NCBI RefSeq assembly: GCF_002837275.1
Contig: NZ_NXIF01000004.1
Coordinates: 1 to 38,486, forward strand
From: Malaciobacter halophilus
GTDB taxonomy: Bacteria; Campylobacterota; Campylobacteria; Campylobacterales; Arcobacteraceae
Reading direction: 5' to 3'
DNA: 38,486 nucleotides
A program made the position numbers and the translations under genes. The stretch's first letter is position 1; each line of letters begins with the position of its first letter. This document shows, piece after piece, positions 15,335 through 24,238 of the stretch. Under the pieces are notes generated by a model, which was not told the origin of the DNA, did no database searches, and saw nothing but the letters and a program-made list of their open reading frames with translations.

Positions 15335-17172
15335 GTAATATTATTATAGGAACAGCTGGACATATTGACCATGGTAAAACTTCGCTTATTAAGGCATTAA
15401 ATGGTTATGAAGGTGATGAGACAAAAGAAGAAAAACAAAGAGGAATCACTATTGATTTGTCATTTTCAAACTTAAAAAAAGCACAACAAAATATTGCATT
15501 TATTGATGTACCAGGTCATGAAAAGCTTGTAAAAAATATGATTGCAGGTGCTTTTTCATTTGATTGTGTTATGCTTGTAGTTGCTGCAAATGAAGGAATT
15601 ATGCCTCAAACTGTTGAACATATTGAAATTATGAGTTTACTGGGTGTTAAAGAGCTAGTTGTAGTAATAACAAAAAAAGATTTAGTTTCACAAGAAGAGT
15701 TACAATCACAAAAAAATAGAGTTTTAAGTTTTTTAGAAGATTTTGATTTTGATTTAAAGTTTATTTGTTGTGTATCTACTTTTGAAGAAAAAACTATTGA
15801 AAATTTAAAAGAGAAACTTTTTACATTAAAAAATACAAATAAAACACAAGAAAACTTCTTTAGATACTATATAGATAGAGTTTTCTCAGTAAAAGGTATA
15901 GGAACAGTTGTAACTGGTACAGTTTTAGGAAATAAATGTGAACTTGATGAAAAACTTTTTATTCCAAGAATAAATAAAGAGACAAGAATTAAAAATATTC
16001 AAGTACATAATCAAAATACTTTAGAAGCAAATATTTCAAATAGAGCTGCACTTAATCTTCAAAATATAAAAGCCACAGATATAAAAAGAGGAGATTTAAT
16101 CTCTAAAAAAGGATTTTTAAGAGGTTTTGATACATTAGATATTAGCTTTAAATGTTTAAAAGGGAAACAACTCTATCACAATAGAACATACTCTTTATTC
16201 ATTGGCTCAAAAAAAGTTGAAGTAAAAGTTTTACTTTTTGATTCAACAACAAACTTAGAAGAAGGTTTTGCAACAATAAAAGCAAAAGAGCCTTTTTTTA
16301 GTGTATATAAAGAGAAGGTTATCTTAAGAGAATCAAATCATACCATTGCAGGTGGAGTTGTTTTAAACTGTGTAAATGACCCTATGAAAAAGACTCAAAA
16401 AAGAGTTCTATTAAAAGCTTTATATGATGAAGATTATAAACAATCATACAAAATATTATTAGATGCTCATAAAAAAGGATTAGGATTAATCTCATCAGCA
16501 CAAAGATTTGCTTTAAGTCATGAAGAAGCAGTTGAATTTGGAAAAAATTTAGAAAATGTTTTTTGTGATGAAAAAGAGCTAATTATCTATCCAATACAAA
16601 CAAAAGAGTATATAAAAGATACAATCAAAGAAATATATACAAAAAATAAATATGCCCTACTTTCAAATGCTGCTATAAAATTAAGAATTAAGTGGGCTAG
16701 TAGCTCTTTTATCCAAACAGTTTTAGATGAACTTGAAGCTGAAAACTTTTTAAAAAAAGAGAAAAGTCTTTATAAAAATGCAAATATAAAAGAGGATTTT
16801 TCTAAAAGTTTAGAAGAAGTTATTACAAAAAGGTTAAAACAAGAAGAGTTAAGTCCAACAGCACCATACAACATCTATGATGATTTAGATATTGATAGAA
16901 AACTAGGAGATACTATACTTAAATCTCTTTGTTCAAAAAAGCAAGTAATTAGAATGCAACATAACTTATTTATTCATGCAGACTGTTTAACAAAAGTAGT
17001 TCAAGAAATGAAGAATATAATAAAAGAAGATGGATATATTGATATAAAAAATTTCAAAGAAAGATACCCTTTAAGTAGGAAATATCTTATTGCTTATCTT
17101 GATTATTTAGATAACTTTTCACAAATAAAAAAAGTAGATAATAAAAGAGTTTTTTTAAGTGAGTTTGTTTAG
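15331..17172 (+). CDS. selB: Selenocysteine-specific elongation factor
   Basis: 613 residues. The N-terminal EF-Tu-like GTPase has G1 GTAGHIDHGKTS (7-18), G3 DVPGHE (59-64) and G4 TKKD (114-117), followed by EF-Tu-like beta-barrel domains, and a C-terminal part of winged-helix repeats (about 430-613) ending in the SECIS-binding domain (FKERYPLSRKYLIAYLDYLD). It carries Sec-tRNA(Sec) to ribosomes stalled at UGA before a SECIS hairpin; the two targets seen here are fdhA and selD. It starts within the selA stop. Confidence 0.97.
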   Translation: MSNIIIGTAGHIDHGKTSLIKALNGYEGDETKEEKQRGITIDLSFSNLKKAQQNIAFIDVPGHEKLVKNMIAGAFSFDCVMLVVAANEGIMPQTVEHIEIMSLLGVKELVVVITKKDLVSQEELQSQKNRVLSFLEDFDFDLKFICCVSTFEEKTIENLKEKLFTLKNTNKTQENFFRYYIDRVFSVKGIGTVVTGTVLGNKCELDEKLFIPRINKETRIKNIQVHNQNTLEANISNRAALNLQNIKATDIKRGDLISKKGFLRGFDTLDISFKCLKGKQLYHNRTYSLFIGSKKVEVKVLLFDSTTNLEEGFATIKAKEPFFSVYKEKVILRESNHTIAGGVVLNCVNDPMKKTQKRVLLKALYDEDYKQSYKILLDAHKKGLGLISSAQRFALSHEEAVEFGKNLENVFCDEKELIIYPIQTKEYIKDTIKEIYTKNKYALLSNAAIKLRIKWASSSFIQTVLDELEAENFLKKEKSLYKNANIKEDFSKSLEEVITKRLKQEELSPTAPYNIYDDLDIDRKLGDTILKSLCSKKQVIRMQHNLFIHADCLTKVVQEMKNIIKEDGYIDIKNFKERYPLSRKYLIAYLDYLDNFSQIKKVDNKRVFLSEFV

Positions 17173-17180
17173 ACTCACTT
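17157..17180. terminator. Hairpin between convergent selB and the small secreted protein gene
   Basis: AAGTGAGT (17157-17164), 8-base loop containing the selB stop, ACTCACTT (17173-17180). There is no clear T-run on either side, so termination is uncertain. Confidence 0.35.
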
Positions 17181-17511
17181 ACTCTTCACACTGAGCAACA
17201 ACTTTTGCATCTTTTGCATAGAAGATTGCAAATGATTCTAAATAAAAAGCTATTTTATCAAACTTTTTTGTTTGCATAAACTCTTTCATTTTTTGATTTT
17301 TTGAAAATAGCTCTTTAAATTTTGTTGCATTATTTGCAAAAAGCTCTCTCCATTGCTTTTTTGTATAAAGTTTTGTAAACTCATCTCCTCTTAAACCTAT
17401 TTTTTCATAAAGTATAAACTTATAGTATGTTTGTCCTTTTGTAACATCTGCTTGATTTAAAGCATACGCAAAAAACGGTATCATTAATAGTAAAAGAGTT
17501 CTTTTTATCAT
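17179..17511 (-). CDS. Small secreted protein of unknown function
   Basis: 110 residues with a clear signal peptide (residues 1-17, MIKRTLLLLMIPFFAYA). The mature part is helical and rich in Lys, Phe and Tyr (KGQTYYKFILYEKIG, KQWRELFANNATKFKELF), with one cysteine near the C-terminus (AQCEE). No heme motif (CxxCH) is present, although its size and helical make-up recall small periplasmic cytochromes that have lost heme; that idea is a guess. I do not recognise the family. It is convergent with selB, with only 6 bases between stops, and divergent from the PhoH gene. Confidence 0.7.
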   Translation of the reverse strand: MIKRTLLLLMIPFFAYALNQADVTKGQTYYKFILYEKIGLRGDEFTKLYTKKQWRELFANNATKFKELFSKNQKMKEFMQTKKFDKIAFYLESFAIFYAKDAKVVAQCEE

Positions 17512-17596
17512 TTGATTTCCTTATTATAAAAATAATTATATCAAATTTTACTTTTTGTGTTATTAAGATGTAACCAAGCAGTATTACAATTTTATT

Positions 17597-18979
17597 ATGA
17601 AAGAAAAAATATATGTAATAGACACAAATATCATCTTACAAAATATTCAAAATTTAATTAGAGTATCAGATAAAAAAACAAATAAAATTGTAATTCCTGA
17701 AACTGTACTATTAGAGCTTGAAGATAAGAAGAAATTAACTAATGAATTAGGTTTTTATGCAAGAGAGTTTGCTAGATTATTAGCTAAAATGAAAATAAAA
17801 GAGGTTGATTATAAATCTGGATACAAGGTTGTAAAACTATTTAATGAACAAATAAATCTAAATATAATCTCTAAAGATACATATGAATCACAAATTGAAC
17901 AGTCACATATTAGTGAAAGTAATGATAAAAGAATTATTGAAGTAGCAGTTGTTGCTCAAGATTACTATAAAGGTGCTCAAACAATATTTTTATCTCTTGA
18001 TGTATATGCAAGAACTTTTGCACTATTTAAAGGCTTAAGAGCTGAAACTTTACATGATGATAAATCTACTGTTCCAAATTTTGAATTTTTCAAATATATA
18101 AATTTGAACTCCACTTTATTTAACAGCTTAGAACAAACTGACATTTATGAGATTGACAAAGATTATAACTATCAAAACTTTTGTTACTGTTTTCAAAGTG
18201 ATGATGGTAATAAGGTTTTTGCAATTATTATAAATGAAAAAATAAATCTTTTAAATGAATCAGATTTTAAAGCTTTAAATGTAAAACCTGTAAATTTAAA
18301 ACAAAAACTATTTATGAAAGCTATTTTAACAAATATGTATGATTTACTTGTAATAGATGCAAAAGCAGGAAGTGGAAAAACTTTAATGTCTATTGTTTCA
18401 GCAATGAGATTAATTGATTTAGGTTTTTATGATAAGATTGTTTATGTAAGAAACTCTATTGAATCCTTAGATAAAGGTGCAGATATAGGATACCTTGCAG
18501 GAAATGATGAAAAGTTTAGAATCTATAATATGGCACTTTCTGATACTTTAGAATTTATTGCTAAAAAACAGTTACGAAAAAATGAGAATAGAGAAAATAA
18601 AGAATCAATAGAATCAAAGATTAGTGAACTTACTTCTAAATATTGCATTGAAACCTTATGGCCAGGAGAAGCTAGAGGAAGAACGTTAAATAGTGCAATT
18701 GTAATCATGGATGAGTGGCAAAACTCAAGTGAAAAAACTACTCAACTTATTTTAAGTAGATTAGATGAATCTTGTATGGCAATAGTTATTGGTTCAAATA
18801 GGCAAATAGATAATTTATATCTTAATAAATACAATAATGGTCTTACAACTTTACTAAAGCAGACAAAAAAGAAACATAAAGAGTTAAATATGTTTGCCAT
18901 TGAATTAGAAAAGGCTGTAAGAGGTAAATTTGCAGAGTTTACTGAAAGAATTTTTGAGAAAAATAGAAATAGAGAATAA
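17597..18979 (+). CDS. PIN-PhoH family ATPase
   Basis: 460 residues. An N-terminal PIN nuclease-like domain begins IYVIDTNIILQN (D and N at the metal site; further acidic residues at IVIPETVLLELE and the later SLDVYARTFA), followed by a PhoH P-loop domain with Walker A DAKAGSGKTLMS near residue 253, Walker B AIVIMDEWQNSS near 370 and GSNRQIDNLYLNKYNNGLTTL. This fusion is the PhoH2/YlaK type, thought to act on RNA as a helicase-nuclease. The role in this organism is unknown. It ends at a strong bidirectional hairpin. Confidence 0.9.
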   Translation: MKEKIYVIDTNIILQNIQNLIRVSDKKTNKIVIPETVLLELEDKKKLTNELGFYAREFARLLAKMKIKEVDYKSGYKVVKLFNEQINLNIISKDTYESQIEQSHISESNDKRIIEVAVVAQDYYKGAQTIFLSLDVYARTFALFKGLRAETLHDDKSTVPNFEFFKYINLNSTLFNSLEQTDIYEIDKDYNYQNFCYCFQSDDGNKVFAIIINEKINLLNESDFKALNVKPVNLKQKLFMKAILTNMYDLLVIDAKAGSGKTLMSIVSAMRLIDLGFYDKIVYVRNSIESLDKGADIGYLAGNDEKFRIYNMALSDTLEFIAKKQLRKNENRENKESIESKISELTSKYCIETLWPGEARGRTLNSAIVIMDEWQNSSEKTTQLILSRLDESCMAIVIGSNRQIDNLYLNKYNNGLTTLLKQTKKKHKELNMFAIELEKAVRGKFAEFTERIFEKNRNRE

Positions 18980-18990
18980 TCTCTATTTCT
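18965..18990. terminator. Bidirectional terminator after the PhoH gene
   Basis: AGAAATAGAG (18965-18974), loop AATAAT, CTCTATTTCT (18981-18990): perfect 10-bp stem that spans the stops of both convergent genes. Confidence 0.7.
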
Positions 18991-19111
18991 TACTTGAGCA
19001 GTTTGAACCTCCGCCACATCCACAATCACCTTTTTTCTTAAAAGTTTTTCTATATAAATAAAATACGCAAGCAATTGCAATACCAATAATAATATAATCT
19101 TCTGTTTTCAT
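18983..19111 (-). CDS. FeoB-associated-type Cys-rich membrane protein
   Basis: A 42-residue protein: MKTEDYIIIGIAIACVFYLY, one membrane helix (about 6-20), then a basic stretch RKTFKKKGD and a cluster CGCGGGSNC near the C-terminus. This N-terminal helix plus KKK and Cys/Gly-rich tail is the FeoB-associated Cys-rich membrane protein pattern, usually found with ferrous iron uptake genes. No feoAB is in the window. AAGGA lies before the ATG at 19111, and a Fur-box-like palindrome is 12 bases upstream (19124-19140), which supports a link with iron. Confidence 0.75.
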   Translation of the reverse strand: MKTEDYIIIGIAIACVFYLYRKTFKKKGDCGCGGGSNCSSKK

Positions 19112-19123
19112 TTAATATCCTTA

Positions 19124-19140
19124 TTAATAATCATTATTAA
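19124..19140. promoter_or_regulatory. Fur-box-like palindrome
   Basis: TTAATAAT-C-ATTATTAA, a perfect 8-1-8 palindrome, differing from the 7-1-7 Fur consensus TGATAAT-N-ATTATCA at one symmetric position. It sits directly upstream of the Cys-rich membrane protein gene. Confidence 0.6.
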
Positions 19141-19228
19141 AATAATACACCAATTTAACTTTAGTAATCATAATGCAATAAACTTTAGCAATAATATTTA
19201 ATTAAGCAAATTTATTGTTAGATAAAAA

Positions 19229-19250
19229 TATAATATAAAAAAATAAAGGA
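19229..19250 (+). promoter_or_regulatory. -10 box and ribosome site of the HD-domain gene
   Basis: TATAAT at 19229-19234 and AAAGGA at 19245-19250. A transcript would start near 19241, leaving a very short leader; the ribosome site then points to a start at 19258, where the codon is ATA. This pair decides the start of the next gene. Confidence 0.55.
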
Positions 19251-19257
19251 TTTAAGA

Positions 19258-20946
19258 ATAATACACAATAGACTAATAAATGATACAATATATAATCATA
19301 TAGAGTATACAAAATTAGAAGATAAACTTCTACAAACAAAAATAGTTAATAGGTTGCAATTTATTACACAAAATGCTTTAGCATATTTCTCTTATCCATC
19401 AATTACGACAAAAAGATTTATTCACTCATTAGGAACTATGCATTTAAGCTCTTTTATGTTTAAAAACTCTCTTTTAAATGCAGATAAAGATACTAAAGAT
19501 GAGTTTTTAAAACAAGCAAAAGCTGTAATAAAAAGTATAATAAAACAGAATAACTTAGATTTACAAATAAAAGATTTAGAGTATTTTGATAATAAAGCTT
19601 TATATCAATTTACTATTCCTACAAAATCAAAATCTCAAAGAGCAGTATATACAATACTACTTCAAACAATGAGAATAGTAGGTTTACTTCATGATGTAGG
19701 TCATTTACCTTTTTCTCATCAAGTTGAACATGCTTTAAAAAAAGTATATTTAAAAATAATTGAAAAAGAGCAACACTCAAAAATTTTACTTGAAAAAGAG
19801 ATAGAGTTTAAGAAAATATATGAACAAATAACAAATAACTCTACTTTAGTCTTACACGAAGCAATAGGAAAAAAACTTCTTGATTTATTGTTTGATTTTG
19901 AACTTTCAAAACTTGTAAAGAAAAATTCAAATAAAGACTATTTAAAACTACTAAAAATTGTAGCAAAATATATTTTAGAAGATAGAAAATATAATGGATT
20001 TGACTTTGCAGTTTTACATAAATATATTGATGGTACAGTAGATTCAGATAGATTGGACTATATAAACAGAGATATGCTTTCAAGTGGATATATAACTGGT
20101 CCAATTGATCATATAAGAATTACAAAACAGACAATACTAGTAAAAAAGCATGATAAATTTGTGTTAAGTTTTTTAGATATGTCACTTATTGATATTGAAC
20201 ATATGTTAGAACTTAGATTTAATCTTTATAAAAAAGTAATTTATAATCATGGTATTGCCAAAACAGATGCTGTTTTAGAAAGTGTTGTACAGTATTTATC
20301 TGATAACTACTTTAATAGTGAGCAAAAGATTGAAAAACTTTCGCACTCTATTTCTATGCTTTGGAAATTTTTAGATGAAAAAGAGGTTTCAAAAAGCTTA
20401 GATACAGTAAGTTTACTTGATGAAAACTGGTTAATTAGCCTTTTTAAAGATGAATATTTTAAGATTAAAAATAGCAAATCCTTAACAAGAAGAGATCAAA
20501 AGTATCTTTTTTGTTTTGAAGAAGTACTTTTTGGTAAAAGAGTATTTTCAAGTCCATGGAAAAATTTAAATGAGTTTTATAAAGTTCTTAACTTTACAAC
20601 AGTAGAGAGATATAAGTTTAGAGAGAGTTTTGGTTATATTACAGAGTTTAGAATGAAAAAACTTCAAAAAGCCCTTGATAATTTTGTAAACAAATGGGAA
20701 GTAGAAAAAAAAGAGGCCTTTTTAACTTATAAAATTGTTTCTTTTAGTTTAGGAGTACAAAAAGAGTTTAGTTTATATGATGGAGATGAATTAATAAATA
20801 TAGATGAAGTATCTACACTTAGAAAAAGACTTAAACACTCTATGCTTAATACTGTTCCATTTTATATTTACATAAATAAAAAGTATCTAAATAAAGAGAT
20901 GAAAGAAGAGTTAAAATCAATTCTTTTTAATATTTTTAGTGAATAA
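19258..20946 (+). CDS. HD-domain phosphohydrolase (SAMHD1/dNTPase-like), apparent AUA start
   Basis: About 562 residues. The HD motif is VGLLHDVGHLPFSHQVEH, with an upstream metal His in RFIHSLGTMHL and downstream GTVDSDRLDYINRDMLSSGY, the signature of SAMHD1-like HD proteins that cut dNTPs. The first standard start codon in frame is a TTG at 19354, but the frame is open back to 19234, and the upstream residues (INDTIYNHIEYTKLEDKLLQ) match the usual N-terminus of this family. No ATG, GTG or TTG lies in that stretch. An AAAGGA at 19245-19250 places initiation at ATA 19258 (or 19261). A base error or a mutated ATG is the alternative. Substrate is not known. It ends at a strong terminator. Confidence 0.82.
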   Translation: MIHNRLINDTIYNHIEYTKLEDKLLQTKIVNRLQFITQNALAYFSYPSITTKRFIHSLGTMHLSSFMFKNSLLNADKDTKDEFLKQAKAVIKSIIKQNNLDLQIKDLEYFDNKALYQFTIPTKSKSQRAVYTILLQTMRIVGLLHDVGHLPFSHQVEHALKKVYLKIIEKEQHSKILLEKEIEFKKIYEQITNNSTLVLHEAIGKKLLDLLFDFELSKLVKKNSNKDYLKLLKIVAKYILEDRKYNGFDFAVLHKYIDGTVDSDRLDYINRDMLSSGYITGPIDHIRITKQTILVKKHDKFVLSFLDMSLIDIEHMLELRFNLYKKVIYNHGIAKTDAVLESVVQYLSDNYFNSEQKIEKLSHSISMLWKFLDEKEVSKSLDTVSLLDENWLISLFKDEYFKIKNSKSLTRRDQKYLFCFEEVLFGKRVFSSPWKNLNEFYKVLNFTTVERYKFRESFGYITEFRMKKLQKALDNFVNKWEVEKKEAFLTYKIVSFSLGVQKEFSLYDGDELINIDEVSTLRKRLKHSMLNTVPFYIYINKKYLNKEMKEELKSILFNIFSE

Positions 20947-20973
20947 AATAGACTTGAAAAAAGTCTATTTTAT
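20943..20973. terminator. Bidirectional terminator between the HD gene and dctM
   Basis: A 13-bp stem ATAAAATAGACTT / AAGTCTATTTTAT with a GAAAA loop (20956-20960), A-rich on one side and T-rich on the other, between two convergent stops. Confidence 0.85.
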
Positions 20974-22257
20974 CTATCTAAATGCTAAATCCCTTAAATA
21001 TAATGAAATTTCAGGGAAAAATATAAGTAATGCTGTTACAAAAAATAGTATTAATACAAAAGGTAAAGTCCCTCTAATTACTTCTATATAAGGCCTTTTA
21101 AATACTGCAATTGCAGTAAAAATATCACAACCAAAAGGTGGAGTTGCAGAACCTATTGCAACTTGTAAAGTAATTAAAGTACCTACTAAAACTGGATCTA
21201 AACCAACAGTTTTTACAACAGGTGCAAAAATAGGAACTAAAATCAAAATAACAACAATGGGGTCAACAAACATACATCCTATAAAAAATGCAAGAGAAAT
21301 TACAAAAAGAACCTGTTTTGGTCCCATTTCACTAATTCCTATTGAAGCTAATAACTCTTGAGGAATTTGAGCAAATGAAATAACCCATGAAAATGCAGCT
21401 CCAGCAGCAACTAAAATAAATACAACTCCTGTAATAAGACCTGTTGATTTAGCTGTTTCAAAAATATCTTTAAATCCCATTGTTTTAAATACTAATCCTT
21501 CTAAAATTAAAGCATATAAAACACAAACAGAAGCAGCCTCTGTTGGACTAAAGATACCTCCATAAATACCTCCAACAATAATTACAGGAAATCCTAAAGG
21601 CCAAAGAGCATCTCTTACTGCTTTGATTCTTTCACTTGCACTTGCTTTTGGTTCTGTTGGAACATCATTTATAACTGCATATATTACACTATAAATTGAA
21701 AAAAGTACTAAAATTAGAAGTCCAGGTCCAATACCTGCAATAAAAAGCTCAGCAATTGAAGTTTCTGAAATAACTCCATAAATAATCATTCCAATACTTG
21801 GAGGAATTAAAAATGCAATATCACTTGAATTGATTATTAAAGCTAAAATAAAAGAGTCTTTATATCCTGATTTTAGCATCTTAGGTCGTAAAGGAGAACC
21901 TACTGCTACAACAGTAGCTTGTGTTGAGCCTGAAACCGCTCCAAATAGAGTACAAGCTGTTGAAGTACTAACAGCAAGTCCTCCTTTTATATGACCAATA
22001 AACTTCATTACCATATCTATTAGTCTTGTAGCTGATTGACCTCTTGTCATAATATCTGCTGCAAAAATAAACATTGGTACAGCAACTAAAGAAGCTGGCT
22101 TTATACCTGCTAAAAATTGCTGTATTACAAACTCCATTTTACTTACATCACCAAATATCTCTAAAAAACCAACAAATGTTCCTGCAACTAAAGGAACTAT
22201 CATTGGAAAACCAAGAAGCAGAAGAACCAACATAACTGAAAAAATTAATAATGCCAT
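20974..22257 (-). CDS. dctM: TRAP transporter large permease subunit
   Basis: 427 residues, about 12 hydrophobic segments, starting ALLIFSVMLVLLLLGFPMIVPLVAG, with conserved TRAP features such as SGSTQATVVAVGS and QVAIGSATPPFGCDIF. The DctM subunit forms the sodium-driven channel of TRAP transporters. It is the last gene of dctPQM, 15 bases after dctQ. Confidence 0.94.
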   Translation of the reverse strand: MALLIFSVMLVLLLLGFPMIVPLVAGTFVGFLEIFGDVSKMEFVIQQFLAGIKPASLVAVPMFIFAADIMTRGQSATRLIDMVMKFIGHIKGGLAVSTSTACTLFGAVSGSTQATVVAVGSPLRPKMLKSGYKDSFILALIINSSDIAFLIPPSIGMIIYGVISETSIAELFIAGIGPGLLILVLFSIYSVIYAVINDVPTEPKASASERIKAVRDALWPLGFPVIIVGGIYGGIFSPTEAASVCVLYALILEGLVFKTMGFKDIFETAKSTGLITGVVFILVAAGAAFSWVISFAQIPQELLASIGISEMGPKQVLFVISLAFFIGCMFVDPIVVILILVPIFAPVVKTVGLDPVLVGTLITLQVAIGSATPPFGCDIFTAIAVFKRPYIEVIRGTLPFVLILFFVTALLIFFPEISLYLRDLAFR

Positions 22258-22272
22258 AATATATTCTCCTAC

Positions 22273-22839
22273 TTATGAATCAACTTCACAATACTCATCA
22301 ACTACTTCTGTTGATAAATATACTTCATCTTTTTGTGTTAAATTTTTAATCACAGTCAAAAAGTACTGAACGCCCGTAACAAAAAAACCTATTGGAACCC
22401 AAACATATGTAATATAAACTGGAATTTGTAAAGCAGGTAAAATTCTTCCTGAATCAATTAATTTTTCAATATAAGCTAATGAAAAGTAAAAAAGTCCAAA
22501 CATAATAATTGAAGTAATAAGTGCAATAAAAATCATAAACACTTTTCGAAGTTTCTTTGGTAGAGCGTCATATAATGCAGACATTCTAATATGTCTACCA
22601 TGTCTTGCAGCATACCCAATACCTGCAAAAGTAATAAGTACTATTAATATTCTATTAAGTTCTCCACTAAAGAAGAAACTATGATCAAAAACAAATCTTC
22701 CAATAACATTAATAATAGTATTAGCTGCCATTAAAAGCACACCTGTGGCAAGTAAGATAGATTCTATCTTACTTAAGCCAGTATCTACTAAATCTAGTAG
22801 AACTTGAAAGTTTTTTAAAGCTTTCCTATAATATTCCAT
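22273..22839 (-). CDS. dctQ: TRAP transporter small permease subunit
   Basis: 188 residues with four membrane segments (about 25-48, 62-80, 98-120, 138-163) and the family-typical RFVFDHSFFFSGELNRILIVLITFAGIGYAxR region. It pairs with DctM in the inner membrane. Four bases separate it from dctP, 15 from dctM. Confidence 0.92.
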   Translation of the reverse strand: MEYYRKALKNFQVLLDLVDTGLSKIESILLATGVLLMAANTIINVIGRFVFDHSFFFSGELNRILIVLITFAGIGYAARHGRHIRMSALYDALPKKLRKVFMIFIALITSIIMFGLFYFSLAYIEKLIDSGRILPALQIPVYITYVWVPIGFFVTGVQYFLTVIKNLTQKDEVYLSTEVVDEYCEVDS

Positions 22840-22843
22840 AGTT

Positions 22844-23845
22844 CTACTTAGCAGCTTCTTCTAAATCTTTTAACATTTGATTTAGTATTTTTTCACCACT
22901 TTTTCCAGTTAACTCAATAAACTTTTTATATACATCTTGAGCTGCTTTTCTAAATGGTTCTCTTTGTTCATCACTTAAAGTTACAAACTTAATTGAAGGC
23001 TTATCTTTTTTGATTTTGTCTTTAGCTTTTTTAATTATAGTTTTTTGATAATCTAAAATATAATTAAATGCATGTTCGCTAGCTTGTTTTACTAACTTTT
23101 TATCCTTCTTAGGTAAAGAATCAAAAAAGTTTTTATTTGCCATAACTGCTGTTGTAAAGATATTATGTCCAATATCTGTAATTACTTCTGATACTTCATA
23201 AAGTTTTGCAGACTCAATCCAGAACATTGGATTTTCTTGTCCATCAATTATTTTTGTTTGTAATGAACCATATACCTCACCCCATGCTAATGGAGTTGGA
23301 ACTGCTCCAAATGCTTTGTAAGTTTCTACTAATAAAGGTGAAGTCATTACACGAATTTTTTTACCATTTAGATCTTTAGGTTTAGTAAAAGGCTCTTGTG
23401 TAGTAATAGAAACTGCACCCTCTGGAAACATTTTTAAAAGCTCTAAGCCTTGTTTCGCATACAACTTAGGAAACATTTTATTAATAGCTTTCGAGTTTTT
23501 AAAGAAGTTATCAATTGCTTTACTATTTTCTGGGAAAACATAAGGAAGTAAAAAAGCTTGCGCTTCAGGAATTAGTGTTCCTGTAAAACCAGGAGATTGG
23601 TCAACAAACTCTAAAATACCAGCTTGAGCTTGTTCCATTACATCAACAGATTCACCTAATGTACCATAAGGGTATATTTTGATTTTGTGTTCTGAATTTT
23701 TTTCGATGTACTCTTTGAATTTAGTTGCATAAACTCCTTGTACATCAGTTATGCTCTCTTCAATTGCATACTTCCATGTAGCCGCTTGGGTCGATACTGC
23801 TAGTAAACTACTTACTAGTAACCCTTTAATAAATTTGTTTTTCAT
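22844..23845 (-). CDS. dctP: TRAP transporter substrate-binding protein
   Basis: 333 residues with a signal peptide (1-20, ending STQAA) and a DctP-type binding fold. The segment GKKIRVMTSPLLVETYKAFGAVPTPLAWGEVYGSLQTKIIDGQENP contains the conserved Arg that binds a substrate carboxylate and the GQEN motif. I start it at ATG 23845, which has AGGAGA before it and gives a normal signal peptide; a longer frame from 23899 has none. The substrate is probably an organic acid; which one cannot be told. Confidence 0.93.
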   Translation of the reverse strand: MKNKFIKGLLVSSLLAVSTQAATWKYAIEESITDVQGVYATKFKEYIEKNSEHKIKIYPYGTLGESVDVMEQAQAGILEFVDQSPGFTGTLIPEAQAFLLPYVFPENSKAIDNFFKNSKAINKMFPKLYAKQGLELLKMFPEGAVSITTQEPFTKPKDLNGKKIRVMTSPLLVETYKAFGAVPTPLAWGEVYGSLQTKIIDGQENPMFWIESAKLYEVSEVITDIGHNIFTTAVMANKNFFDSLPKKDKKLVKQASEHAFNYILDYQKTIIKKAKDKIKKDKPSIKFVTLSDEQREPFRKAAQDVYKKFIELTGKSGEKILNQMLKDLEEAAK

Positions 23846-24200
23846 TGTCTTTCTCCTAAATTTCTCTAAATGGATTTTAAAGTAAACTATAAAATTCACT
23901 AGAATATAAAATACAACACTCCTTGCATATTATATCAATCCTGTAAAAAATTTAACATTTTTAAGGTAACTTTTTTCTTAATTACAAATCATTTTTTACA
24001 CATTTTGTGTAATTTTTACACGCATAAAATACCAAAAATTGCACTTTATAGTAAAAAAATGACAATAAAATTGTAATTTTCTAAATTTTCAAATTTAATC
24101 AAAAAGTAACTTTAAAATTAATATTTTTCTTAAATTTAGCTAAATTTCTATTCTACTTGTGACTTTGAAATCAAATAAATTATGAAATATATATAAGAGG
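23846..24200. other. AT-rich intergenic region upstream of dctPQM
   Basis: No coding frame seen. It contains the palindrome TTACACA-TTT-TGTGTAA (23996-24012) followed by a further TTACAC (about 24016-24021), plausible operator sites for the TRAP operon, and a T/A-rich remainder. The hairpin at 24201-24230 closes it on the ccp side. Confidence 0.5.
23996..24012. promoter_or_regulatory. Palindrome upstream of the TRAP operon
   Basis: TTACACA-TTT-TGTGTAA with a third half-site TTACAC four bases further on. It is about 150 bases before dctP. A dicarboxylate-type regulator is imaginable, but none is encoded nearby. Confidence 0.4.
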
Positions 24201-24230
24201 TATCTCTTTAGGTCGTAACCTAAAGAGATA
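24201..24230. terminator. Terminator after the cytochrome c peroxidase gene
   Basis: TATCTCTTTAGG (24201-24212), loop TCGTAA, CCTAAAGAGATA (24219-24230): a perfect 12-bp stem just downstream of the peroxidase stop. Confidence 0.75.
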
Positions 24231-24238
24231 TTATATTT

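Noticed and set aside
18742-19086. 114-residue minus-strand frame over the PhoH end
   Set aside because: Shadow of the PhoH gene; the real gene on this strand is the 42-residue Cys-rich one in another frame.
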